A stretch of DNA of 64,000 bases from UBA699 sp050261915 (GTDB taxonomy: Bacteria > Bacillota > Clostridia > Clostridiales > Clostridiaceae): the NCBI GenBank assembly GCA_050261915.1, contig JBLNDT010000052.1, positions 1 through 64,000 on the forward strand, read 5' to 3'. Positions 7,692 through 15,001 of the stretch are shown here, piece by piece (positions within the stretch are counted from its first letter, which is position 1; each line of letters starts with the position of its first letter). Under the pieces are notes generated by a model. It saw only the letters and a list, made by a program, of their open reading frames with translations. It was not told the DNA's origin and ran no database searches. Both the position numbers and the translations under genes were made by a program.

Positions 7692-8777
7692 GTGGAAAAT
7701 GAAAAAAGGGCAAAATTATCTTTTCTAGACAGGTTTTTGACATTATGGATTTTTATTGCCATGGCAGTTGGAGTTATGGGCGGATATTTATTTCCCAGCC
7801 TAGCCAAGTCATTAAGTGAATTCAGTACAGGAACAATCTCCTGGCCTATAGCTATCGGTCTTATTATTATGATGTATCCGCCTTTAGCAAAGGTTAAGTA
7901 TGAGGAAATTGGAAAGGTTACAGAGAATAAGAAGGTATTTTCCTTTTCATTGATTCAAAACTGGATAATGGGGCCCCTTCTTATGTTTATTCTAGCTCTG
8001 ATATTTTTAGGTGACAAGCCTGGCTTTGCAATAGGTCTTATTATTATAGGTTTAGCTAGATGTATAGCAATGGTTATCGTATGGAACACATTGGCTAAAG
8101 GTGACAATGAATACTGTGCTGCATTGGTGGCTATGAATTCAATATTCCAGATTCTTTTGTACACTGTATATATCTATTTCTTTATTACCTTGGTTCCAAA
8201 ACTTCTTGGTCTATCCTGGGGAGGCCATGCAGTGAATGTTTCAATGCTGGATGTTGCAAAGAGTGTGCTTATTTACCTTGGAATACCTTTTGCAGCTGGA
8301 TTTGTTACCAGACTCAGTCTTATAAAATCTAAATCAAAGGAATGGTATGAGAAGGTATTTATACCTAAAATATCTCCTCTGGCATTGATAGCATTGCTGT
8401 ATACAATAGTAATAATGTTTATAACTAAAGGGGAGCAGATTGTAAAAAATCCTCTTGATGTAGTGAGAATTGCAATTCCTATGCTGATATACTTTGGACT
8501 TATGTTCTTTGTAAGCTTTTATGTGTCCTACAAGGAAGGTTTTAAATATGACCAGACAGTTACATTGGCATTTACTGCAGCAAGTAATAATTTTGAGCTT
8601 GCCATAGCAGTAGCTGTTGCAGTGTTTGGCATTGGCTCCGATGTGGCATTTACAGCAGTAATAGGGCCTCTTGTAGAAGTTCCTGTTATGATTGCTTTAG
8701 TAAATGCAGCTCTGCTGTTTAAGAATAAATATTATAATGAATTTGGGCTGCCAAAGCATATAAAGAAAGAGGCTTAA
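7692..8777 (+). CDS. acr3: Acr3 family arsenite efflux permease
   Basis: A 361-residue integral membrane carrier with about ten hydrophobic helices. LSFLDRFLTLWIFIAMAVGV at the N terminus, IGLARCIAMVIVWN with the conserved essential Cys, and AASNNFELAIAVAV near the C terminus are Acr3 hallmarks; it is not ArsB. The GTG at 7692 is chosen because GGGGTGAT is six bases upstream. An earlier in-frame GTG (7683) lies within that ribosome site. Pairing of ArsA with Acr3 is common in bacteria. Confidence 0.92.
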   Translation: MENEKRAKLSFLDRFLTLWIFIAMAVGVMGGYLFPSLAKSLSEFSTGTISWPIAIGLIIMMYPPLAKVKYEEIGKVTENKKVFSFSLIQNWIMGPLLMFILALIFLGDKPGFAIGLIIIGLARCIAMVIVWNTLAKGDNEYCAALVAMNSIFQILLYTVYIYFFITLVPKLLGLSWGGHAVNVSMLDVAKSVLIYLGIPFAAGFVTRLSLIKSKSKEWYEKVFIPKISPLALIALLYTIVIMFITKGEQIVKNPLDVVRIAIPMLIYFGLMFFVSFYVSYKEGFKYDQTVTLAFTAASNNFELAIAVAVAVFGIGSDVAFTAVIGPLVEVPVMIALVNAALLFKNKYYNEFGLPKHIKKEA

Positions 8778-8780
8778 ATA

Positions 8781-9194
8781 ATGAGTGATAAAGTAAAAGT
8801 AGCATTTATATGTGTTCATAATTCCTGCCGTTCTCAGATGGCGGAAGCAATTTCAAAGCTTATTGCGTCAGATGCATATGAAGCATATTCGGCAGGAACA
8901 GAAACGAAACCACAGATTAACCAGGATGCAGTTTCAGTAATCAAAAAGCTCTATGGAATTGACATGAACCAGACTCAAAAATCAAAACTGCTTTCAAGTA
9001 TTCCTCAGGTGGACATAGTAATAACTATGGGCTGTAATGTTCAGTGTCCGTATCTTCCATGCAAATTCAGGGAGGATTGGGGACTTGAGGACCCAACGGG
9101 AAAAAGCGAAGAAGAGTTTATTAATACTGCAAAGATTATTGAAAGTAAAGTGCTGGATTTAAGAGAGCGAATATTAAATAATAAAATCTTATAG
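8781..9194 (+). CDS. arsC: Arsenate reductase, LMW-phosphatase (thioredoxin-coupled) type
   Basis: A 137-residue arsenate reductase. The phosphatase loop ICVHNSCRSQMAEA gives the catalytic C-x5-R. The redox cysteines lie in MGCNVQCPYLPCKFREDWGLEDP, as in S. aureus pI258 ArsC, implying reduction by thioredoxin. It starts three bases after acr3 and converts As(V) to As(III) for export or methylation. Length is normal. Confidence 0.94.
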   Translation: MSDKVKVAFICVHNSCRSQMAEAISKLIASDAYEAYSAGTETKPQINQDAVSVIKKLYGIDMNQTQKSKLLSSIPQVDIVITMGCNVQCPYLPCKFREDWGLEDPTGKSEEEFINTAKIIESKVLDLRERILNNKIL

Positions 9195-9200
9195 ACGTGG

Positions 9201-9229
9201 GTCCCCTGGTAAATCAGTGGACTATTTTT
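9201..9229 (+). terminator. Weak terminator after arsC
   Basis: GTCCCCTG (9201-9208) pairs with CAGTGGAC (9215-9222) with one mismatch, followed by TATTTTTA. The short stem makes this tentative. Confidence 0.45.
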
Positions 9230-9257
9230 AAGTATTGAATTATTTTTCTGCTAACTA

Positions 9258-9323
9258 TTGACATAATATTAAATTAGGAATAAACTGACTATATAAGAAT
9301 TTAATTATATGATTATATAATTA
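9258..9323 (+). promoter_or_regulatory. Promoter and operator of the second arsR unit
   Basis: TTGACA (9258-9263), a 17-bp spacer and TAAACT (9281-9286) form a promoter. Just downstream is a perfect 9-4-9 inverted repeat, TAATTATAT (9302-9310) / ATATAATTA (9315-9323), ending next to the ribosome site of arsR2. A 20-bp block (9291-9310) recurs with one mismatch before the permease gene at 9954-9973. Confidence 0.65.
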
Positions 9324-9335
9324 CGGAGGATAAAT

Positions 9336-9629
9336 ATGACCCAGCAGGATATAAGTGTTAGGATTTTTAAGGCTTTAGGGCATCCCATCAGATATAAAAT
9401 AGTAAAGTTTTTATATGAGGGACCAAAGTGTGTTTGTAAGCTGAATGAAAATATCGAATTTAGTCAGGCTAATCTTTCCCAGCATTTAAGGATACTTAGG
9501 GAAGCTGGTATATTATCGTGTGAAAAAGTCGGTATGGAAACACACTACAGGATCAGCAGTGATGAAGTTAAAGATATCCTTGATAGTGTAGATCAGTATG
9601 CTAAAAGTTACTCTAATAACTATAAATAA
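9336..9629 (+). CDS. Second ArsR family regulator
   Basis: A 97-residue winged-helix ArsR/SmtB protein unlike the first: MTQQDISVRIFKALGHPIRYKIVKFL, then GPKCVCKLNENIEFSQANLSQHLRILREAGIL. A C-V-C pair sits at the arsenite-sensing position at the start of the DNA-recognition segment. Ribosome site ACGGAGGA. It heads a unit with a thioredoxin-like protein and a permease. The repeated AT-rich block before itself and before the permease is its likely target. Confidence 0.88.
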   Translation: MTQQDISVRIFKALGHPIRYKIVKFLYEGPKCVCKLNENIEFSQANLSQHLRILREAGILSCEKVGMETHYRISSDEVKDILDSVDQYAKSYSNNYK

Positions 9630-9656
9630 TAAATTAAAATATAGGGGGATTTAATC

Positions 9657-9896
9657 ATGGAAATTAAAATTTTAGGTACAGGATGTGCAAATTGCAAGAA
9701 ACTAGATGCAAATGCAAAGAAAGCTGTAGAAGAGCTCAATTTAGATGCTCAAATCACTAAAGTTGAGGATATGAAAGATATCATGAAGTATGGAGTTATG
9801 AGAACACCTGCCTTGGTTATCAACGAAAAGGTGAAGATGTACGGTAAAGTTCTTACTGTTGATGAAATTAAGAAATACATAAATGAAGAAAAGTAA
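9657..9896 (+). CDS. Thioredoxin-like (TM0996/MTH895 type) small redox protein
   Basis: A 79-residue thioredoxin-fold protein with active site GTGCANCKKL (C-A-N-C) near residues 10-13 and the cis-Pro strand MRTPALVINEKVKMYG. This small-redox family is regularly encoded beside ArsR regulators and DUF318 permeases, as here. It probably handles thiol or metalloid chemistry linked to the permease. The partner is inferred from context only. Confidence 0.88.
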   Translation: MEIKILGTGCANCKKLDANAKKAVEELNLDAQITKVEDMKDIMKYGVMRTPALVINEKVKMYGKVLTVDEIKKYINEEK

Positions 9897-9953
9897 AGAA
9901 GCTTAGGATGGGCTATCCAAACGTTTTAGGGGAGCCCCAAATTTTTACTAAAC

Positions 9954-9973
9954 ATATAAGTATTTAATTATAT
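9954..9973 (+). repeat. Second copy of the arsR2-promoter block, before the permease gene
   Basis: ATATAAGTATTTAATTATAT here matches 9291-9310 (ATATAAGAATTTAATTATAT) in 19 of 20 positions and lies just upstream of the permease ribosome site GACGGAGG. It is probably a second binding site for the ArsR-like regulator. The AT-rich content makes chance similarity possible, but 19 of 20 in matching positions is notable. Confidence 0.5.
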
Positions 9974-9999
9974 ATTTATTAAGTTGACGGAGGTATATT

Positions 10000-10968
10000 A
10001 TGTTCACACCTGTACAAATTTTTGCAGACTGGCTTATTTATAGTGTCTTTGGGCTTGCTAAAGACAGCAGACTTGGTAGCGCTCTAAACTTTTTTGTATT
10101 TGATACAATTAAGATATTTATTCTGCTGCTTATAATAATTTATGTTATAACTTTCATTAGGAGTTTTTTTCCACCGGAAAAAACAAGAAAAATTCTTGCG
10201 AAAAGCAAGGGTGGTACTTTTGTTGGACATGTGCTTGCAGCCTTGCTTGGTATAGTAACACCATTCTGTTCGTGTTCTGCAGTTCCGCTTTTTATAGGCT
10301 TTGTTGAAGCAGGAATACCCCTTGGGGTTACATTTTCATTTTTAGTTGCTGCACCAATGGTTAATGAGGTTGCACTAGGAATGTTATATGGATTATTTGG
10401 GCTGAAAATTGCTTTAATGTATGTTGCATCTGGGGAAATTATAGCAATAGTAAGTGGAATTATTATTGGAAAACTTAAAATGGAAAAAGAGGTAGAGGGA
10501 TATGTTTATGAAATGCAGATTAATGCTGACATAGAACTACCGACTCCATCTGCTAAGGAAAGAATTTTGGATTCCTGGAGCTTTACAAGGGATCTTATAA
10601 AAAAGATATGGATTTATGTTATTATAGGTATTGCTATTGGTGGATTTATGCATGGCTGGATTCCTGCTGGAGCCCTAGCTAAATATGCTGGACATAATAA
10701 TCCATTTGCTGTATTTGTAGCAGTAATTATAGGAGTGCCCCTATACTCCAATGCTGCCGGTGTAATACCACTTGTAAGTGAGCTTACAAGAGCTGGTGTA
10801 GCTATGGGTACATCCCTTGCCTTTATGATGGCTGTTACAGGGTTAAGTCTGCCGGAAGGAATTATTTTAAGACAGGTATTAAAGCCAAAATTACTGGCGG
10901 TATTTTATATAATAGTATCTATAGGAATAGTATTTACTGGTTATATGTTTAACTTTCTGATTTCATAG
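10000..10968 (+). CDS. DUF318 (ArsP/YraQ-like) permease
   Basis: A 322-residue membrane protein with about eight helices in two homologous halves. The motif TPFCSCSAVPLFIGFVEAG near residues 87-105 is the signature of this permease family, which includes ArsP, an exporter of trivalent organoarsenicals. With an ArsM methyltransferase in the same island, export of methylated arsenic is attractive. The family also includes uncharacterised members, so the substrate is inferred. A large polar loop (about residues 155-190) divides the halves. Confidence 0.85.
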   Translation: MFTPVQIFADWLIYSVFGLAKDSRLGSALNFFVFDTIKIFILLLIIIYVITFIRSFFPPEKTRKILAKSKGGTFVGHVLAALLGIVTPFCSCSAVPLFIGFVEAGIPLGVTFSFLVAAPMVNEVALGMLYGLFGLKIALMYVASGEIIAIVSGIIIGKLKMEKEVEGYVYEMQINADIELPTPSAKERILDSWSFTRDLIKKIWIYVIIGIAIGGFMHGWIPAGALAKYAGHNNPFAVFVAVIIGVPLYSNAAGVIPLVSELTRAGVAMGTSLAFMMAVTGLSLPEGIILRQVLKPKLLAVFYIIVSIGIVFTGYMFNFLIS

Positions 10969-11085
10969 GGAGTACAAAAAAAATTTATTATCAATACTAC
11001 AATATATTACAAAAGTTCCCTTACTTCGACTAACGGATAGTTATATAATTAAAATTATGAAAAAAATGAGTTTAGGAGAAGGCAA

Positions 11086-11271
11086 ATGAGAACTTTAAAA
11101 AGGCTAAAAGAAAGTTTATTTGTTAAAAGAGACCAAATAGAATTGTTTTGCAAAAAACATGTTAAAAGACCTAGTGCTGAACAAATATTAATGAAAATTA
11201 GTGACTTTACAAATGATAATTTAGAAATAAGAGAAAGCTGCCAAGAACTTAAACAAAAAGGTATACTTTAA
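11086..11271 (+). CDS. Small basic hypothetical protein
   Basis: A 61-residue protein, Lys/Arg rich, with two Cys residues (LFCKKHVKRP, RESCQELK) and no membrane segment. A good ribosome site (TAGGAGAAGG) and a strong terminator right after the stop support it as real. TTATATAATTA upstream (11041-11051) repeats half of the arsR2 operator, so it may belong to the same regulon. Family not recognised. Confidence 0.6.
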   Translation: MRTLKRLKESLFVKRDQIELFCKKHVKRPSAEQILMKISDFTNDNLEIRESCQELKQKGIL

Positions 11272-11285
11272 AATAAACTATGAAA

Positions 11286-11336
11286 AAATGAGCACCTTTA
11301 CAACATTAAATCTGTAAGGGCGCTCATTAAAATTTT
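11286..11336. terminator. Bidirectional terminator
   Basis: A 15-bp stem with one mismatch: ATGAGCACCTTTACA (11288-11302) against TGTAAGGGCGCTCAT (11313-11327). A-rich sequence on the left and T-rich on the right let it serve both the small gene (+) and the diguanylate cyclase gene (-). Confidence 0.85.
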
Positions 11337-11340
11337 ATAG

Positions 11341-12261
11341 CTATATTAATTCAGGTGGGATAATTGTAGTCTGATTTCTTCCTCCATTTTTCGAATAATA
11401 GAGAGCTTTATCGCTAGTTTGCAATAGCAGTTCAAATGGCATATTATTTCCAGGATACTGGGTGATGCCAATGCTTACTGTTAAGTTTGATGCTTCACAA
11501 TTAGATAATGGTACCTTGCTTGATGCCCAAGCCTTACGTAACTTTTCTACTACGGCAAAGCCCTCATCAATTTCTGTGTCTGGCATAAAAACAACAAATT
11601 CTTCCCCGCCATACCTAAAGCAAATATCACCATTCCTTAAGAAGTCAGATACCAGTTTAGCGAAGGTTTTCAATACAATATCCCCATTGTTGTGACCATA
11701 CATATCGTTTATACGCTTGAAATAGTCTAAATCAAGCATGGCTATGCAATAGCTCTGCTTTTTTCCTTGACACTCCTTGTGCAGGGTTTCTAGTTTTTCC
11801 ATGCCGTATCTGCGGTTGGGAATGCCGGTTAATTCATCCGTAGTGGCTTGTTTAGCCAAAGCATTTTCCAATTCTTTTTTTTCTGTAATATCAAAAATAG
11901 CACCTAAAAATCCTGCAATTGAACCATTTGTATCATAAAATACTTGTTTGTAGAACTGGACCATAAGGGGTTTGCCATCCGCAGAAGTAATTTTTGCTTC
12001 ATAAATCTGTAAACCACCTTGTTCATATAATTCCTTATCTTTAGCAAAAAAGATATCTGCTTCTTCCTTTCTCCAAAGCTCATATACGGACTTTCCAATG
12101 ATTTTCTCGCGACTAATAGACAAAAATTCTGAAAAAGCATTATTGCAATCAATATATAGACCTGCATAATCCTTTACAAACAATGGAATAGGAACTAAAT
12201 CCATGATTAAATCAAGCGCATCACGATTGAAATTGATAAATTCTACTATATTCTTGGTCAT
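11341..12261 (-). CDS. PAS-GGDEF diguanylate cyclase
   Basis: A 306-residue cytosolic protein. A PAS domain (about residues 18-130; VPIPLFVKDYAGLYIDCNNAF, FDITEKKE) precedes a GGDEF domain (about 145-300). The active site is intact (RYGGEEFVVF), and an RNGD inhibitory site lies five residues before it, so it should make c-di-GMP with product inhibition. DELTGIPNRR and SIGITQYP are standard landmarks. The ATG at 12261 follows a G-rich ribosome site. The signal sensed by PAS is unknown. Confidence 0.93.
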   Translation of the reverse strand: MTKNIVEFINFNRDALDLIMDLVPIPLFVKDYAGLYIDCNNAFSEFLSISREKIIGKSVYELWRKEEADIFFAKDKELYEQGGLQIYEAKITSADGKPLMVQFYKQVFYDTNGSIAGFLGAIFDITEKKELENALAKQATTDELTGIPNRRYGMEKLETLHKECQGKKQSYCIAMLDLDYFKRINDMYGHNNGDIVLKTFAKLVSDFLRNGDICFRYGGEEFVVFMPDTEIDEGFAVVEKLRKAWASSKVPLSNCEASNLTVSIGITQYPGNNMPFELLLQTSDKALYYSKNGGRNQTTIIPPELI

Positions 12262-12381
12262 ACTAGTCCCCCCAATCAATATGAATGGAAACATGGAGAT
12301 GGCATTTCACTTCTTTAATCAATTATAGCCCTAAAATTAAACCATGCCAACGGCCCATTACAAAACTATATTCTTAACTCA

Positions 12382-12948
12382 TTATTTTTTTTCTCCTACA
12401 AATATACAGTAGTAGTGCTTGTCATAAAACTTACGTATATTAAAACATTCTCCCAATAGAAGTTTAATTTCATCTTTTGTTCTAAAAAACAATTTTTGGA
12501 ACAAAATAAATTCAAACCCTATAAGGAGTCTTGTTTTTATATGCTTCTTATGAAAATCCAATAAAACTATTTTGCCGCCCTTCTTAAGTATCCTGCTTAT
12601 TTCAATCAAAAGAAGCCTTTGCTCTTTAATATGATGAAATACATCACATAAAATTACTGTATCAATTGAATCATTTTCAAAGGGTGCAGCTAGAGCGTTA
12701 CCTTTTACTTTTATAACATTTTCTATATTTCCTGCTTTTGAAAGCATTTTTTCACTTTCATCTAGAATATAAACAGCATTACAGCAATTGCAGATATATT
12801 CAGCTAATCTTCCTGTTCCACCCCCAATATCTACAACAACATCATTTTTATTTAAATCTGCAGCAGCTTTTACTTCATCCAGTTTAAATAATTTAAACAT
12901 ATTCATGAATCTATCATAATACTTATAAACCTTATCGAAATTAGTCAT
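12382..12948 (-). CDS. Class I SAM-dependent methyltransferase
   Basis: A 188-residue methyltransferase (Methyltransf_11 type). VVVDIGGGTGRLAEYI near residue 37 is the SAM motif I, followed by ILDESEKML and ILCDVFHHI. Ribosome site GGAAGGAT upstream. The C-terminal third (FEFILFQKLFF) is hydrophobic and the substrate cannot be predicted. It stands alone between oppositely or loosely arranged neighbours. Confidence 0.85.
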   Translation of the reverse strand: MTNFDKVYKYYDRFMNMFKLFKLDEVKAAADLNKNDVVVDIGGGTGRLAEYICNCCNAVYILDESEKMLSKAGNIENVIKVKGNALAAPFENDSIDTVILCDVFHHIKEQRLLLIEISRILKKGGKIVLLDFHKKHIKTRLLIGFEFILFQKLFFRTKDEIKLLLGECFNIRKFYDKHYYCIFVGEKK

Positions 12949-13036
12949 TTAATCAGTATCCTTCCGACTTAAAAAACATTATTATATTTACAATTGTAAC
13001 ACAGGTTTAGCTCTATAGGTTATTAATATTATATTT

Positions 13037-13105
13037 TATGGAAAGTAAACTTGACATTATATAAAGTTGGTGATACTATTTAATTATGGAAAGTAAACTT
13101 AACAT
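13037..13105 (+). repeat. 21-bp direct repeat embracing the XRE-gene promoter
   Basis: Two 21-bp copies, 13037-13057 and 13085-13105, differ at one base; both contain TATGGAAAGTAAACTT. The first includes the -35 TTGACA (13051-13056). A -10 TACTAT lies at 13074-13079, 17 bp on. The second copy starts around the expected transcription start. The layout suits autorepression by the encoded XRE protein. Confidence 0.7.
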
Positions 13106-13121
13106 GGAAAGGAGCAGGGAG

Positions 13122-13322
13122 TTGAAAAATCGGTTAGAAGAAATACGAAAGAAACATGGGATAAAACAGGAAGAATTAGCGGCTGTTCTTGAAGTATCCA
13201 GACAAACAATAGGTTCATTGGAAAACGGCAGGTACAACCCTTCAATTATATTGGCATTTAAAATTGCAAAATATTTCAATATGAGTATTGAAGAAATTTT
13301 TATTTGTGAGGAGGAAGTTTAA
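13122..13322 (+). CDS. XRE/Cro-type repressor
   Basis: A 66-residue helix-turn-helix protein: NRLEEIRKKHGIKQEELAAVL, then VSRQTIGSLENGRYNPSIIL, the classic Cro/CI-like short regulator. I chose the TTG at 13122: AAAGGAG lies seven bases upstream, and the predicted transcript begins near 13086, which makes an upstream ATG (13086) unlikely. Its stop overlaps the ATG of a membrane protein (TAATG), a common regulator/membrane-protein pair. Confidence 0.85.
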   Translation: MKNRLEEIRKKHGIKQEELAAVLEVSRQTIGSLENGRYNPSIILAFKIAKYFNMSIEEIFICEEEV

Positions 13323-13753
13323 TGAAAAAACAATTTGCAAATTATTTTACAGTGGCAATAGGAATGCTGTTACTTGGCCTTGGACTATATTTAATTAAAA
13401 CGAATGTTCAACCACAAGGAGTTATGAAAGCTCTACCCTTTATAAGTGTAGGCTTGGGGTGCGGATTTTTTGGACATGGCATGGGAGAGGTTATAAGCAG
13501 AAATATATTTAAAAATTATCCTGTTATGGAAAAACAAATTAATATTGAAAAGCTTGACGAGCGAAATATTGCTATAGGAAATTATGCGAAGGCAAAAGCC
13601 TATGATATGATGATATTCATTTTTGGAGCATTGTTTCTTGCCTTTGCTTTAATGGGAATTGATATGACAATTATCCTTCTTTTAGTTTCTGCATATTTAT
13701 TTGTTGCTCTTTATGGTGTTTATTATCGATGTAAATTTGATAAGGAAATGTAA
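13322..13753 (+). CDS. Membrane protein paired with XRE regulator
   Basis: A 143-residue protein with four hydrophobic segments in two pairs (about residues 10-25, 40-57, 100-117, 119-135). They are separated by a charged central stretch, INIEKLDERNIAIGNYAKAKAYD, which is typical of small membrane proteins next to XRE repressors in Firmicutes. Function unknown. It overlaps the regulator by one base and is surely cotranscribed. Confidence 0.75.
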   Translation: MKKQFANYFTVAIGMLLLGLGLYLIKTNVQPQGVMKALPFISVGLGCGFFGHGMGEVISRNIFKNYPVMEKQINIEKLDERNIAIGNYAKAKAYDMMIFIFGALFLAFALMGIDMTIILLLVSAYLFVALYGVYYRCKFDKEM

Positions 13754-13848
13754 ATTATAATTTGCCATTTTTTAAAAATACAATAAGTTGTTTATACAAA
13801 ATTCCGGGATAGCTCCACATGCTATCTAATATTAAATGTATTGATGCT

Positions 13849-13888
13849 CACACTCCAAATACAAAAAATGGAGTGTGTTTTATTTTTT
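13849..13888 (+). terminator. Terminator after the XRE/membrane pair
   Basis: CACACTCCA (13849-13857) pairs with TGGAGTGTG (13869-13877), followed by TTTTATTTTTTT. Confidence 0.85.
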
Positions 13889-13946
13889 TGTACATTTTTC
13901 ATAGGTTTTAATTGCACTAGTAGTTAATCCTAAATGACCAAAAAAA

Positions 13947-14315
13947 TCATCTATTTCTCCTTTTACCATCACTATCAAAAATGCTTCTTAAATGTACTTC
14001 TGAAACAAGAACACCTACAAAAACAACAGGGACTATCCCCATTGATAAAAACACTATAATTGAATCACTAAAATTATTATAAAATAATGCAGCCAATATT
14101 AAAGCCAGAATAAGGTATACTACTCCACAAATAATCAGCATATTTCCACCATATATATTTGCTTCCCTCCAGGTGTCTGCATTTTTTCTGGAAAGTTTTG
14201 TTCTATATCCCATGCCGTTATTTGGATTTTTGTCAGCTAAACTTTTGCATAATAACCCGCCGCCAATTATAACTGCTGATAAAAATATCGAATCTACAAT
14301 AGTAAATATGAACAT
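13947..14315 (-). CDS. SdpI family membrane protein
   Basis: A 122-residue protein with three hydrophobic helices. NNGMGYRTKLSRKNADTWREAN near residue 32 is the motif of the SdpI/YhfL (PF13630) family. B. subtilis SdpI gives immunity to the toxin SdpC, but most members are uncharacterised and no toxin gene is seen here. The ATG at 14315 follows ACGGAG; an upstream in-frame ATG (14342) lacks a ribosome site. Confidence 0.75.
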   Translation of the reverse strand: MFIFTIVDSIFLSAVIIGGGLLCKSLADKNPNNGMGYRTKLSRKNADTWREANIYGGNMLIICGVVYLILALILAALFYNNFSDSIIVFLSMGIVPVVFVGVLVSEVHLRSIFDSDGKRRNR

Positions 14316-14448
14316 TGTTTTTCTCCGTTCTATAAAATACATAACTTGTTATCATTTAAATTATATATTATTTTCTTCAAAAATTCAGCTATGCATATAT
14401 GATTTATAATTAACCCCTTTAACGCTCATACTAAAATTATATATAAAA

Positions 14449-14481
14449 TTTGCAAGGATTTTAATATTCAAATCGTATTAA
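14449..14481 (+). promoter_or_regulatory. Predicted ECF sigma promoter (copy 1), before the sigma gene
   Basis: TTTGCAAGG (14449-14457), then a T/A-rich spacer, then AATCGTATTAA (14471-14481). The same elements at the same spacing recur at 17989-18021 before the second wall-binding gene. The CGTA -10 core is typical of ECF promoters, so the encoded sigma factor probably recognises both. Confidence 0.7.
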
Positions 14482-14500
14482 GTGTGGAAGGAGAGGGGAA

Positions 14501-15001
14501 ATGAAGCAGAAATCTTTAGATACAAACAGCAATATTACATTAGCACTGGAAACATATTCAGATATGGTTCGTCGTATATGCTTTTTATATTTTCAAAATA
14601 GTGCGGATGTGGATGATGTATTTCAAGAAGTATTTCTAAAGCTTCTGCAAAATAAAATTCCCTTTGAAAGTCCTGAGCATGAAAAAGCATGGCTTATAAG
14701 AGTTACTATAAACAAATGTAAAGATATATTAAAAAGCTTTTGGAGAAAAAATATAGATACCATTGAAAACTTAGAATTACCCTTTGAAGACGAGGCTGAA
14801 AATGAGCTTTTAAAGGTTGTGCTTACACTGCCTGAAAAATATATGGAGGTAATTTACCTTTATTATTATGAGGGGTATTCCGTACCTGAAATGGCAAAGA
14901 TGCTTGGCAAAAGTGAAGGAACCCTATATTCAAATCTATCAAGGGCAAGAGCACTAATCAAACAAAAGCTGGGAGGGAAGGAAAGTGATTACACGTTTTA
15001 A
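14501..15001 (+). CDS. ECF-type RNA polymerase sigma factor
   Basis: A 166-residue sigma factor of minimal ECF layout. Region 2 is ADVDDVFQEVFLKLL with EHEKAWLIRVTINKCKD; region 4 is LPEKYMEVIYLYYYEGYSVPEMA and SEGTLYSNLSRARALIKQ. Ribosome site GGAAGGAGAGG. The anti-sigma gene overlaps its 3' end by 17 bases. A repeated promoter block upstream suggests positive autoregulation and control of wall-associated proteins. Confidence 0.92.
   Translation: MKQKSLDTNSNITLALETYSDMVRRICFLYFQNSADVDDVFQEVFLKLLQNKIPFESPEHEKAWLIRVTINKCKDILKSFWRKNIDTIENLELPFEDEAENELLKVVLTLPEKYMEVIYLYYYEGYSVPEMAKMLGKSEGTLYSNLSRARALIKQKLGGKESDYTF

Noticed and set aside
9927..9940. GGGGAGCCCC followed by AAATTTTT as a terminator
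   Set aside because: The arms would leave a two-base loop, and the permease gene downstream seems to depend on readthrough or its own promoter; too weak to call.
13813..13833. Short hairpin GATAGC...GCTATC
   Set aside because: Six base pairs without a T tract; the real terminator follows at 13849-13888.
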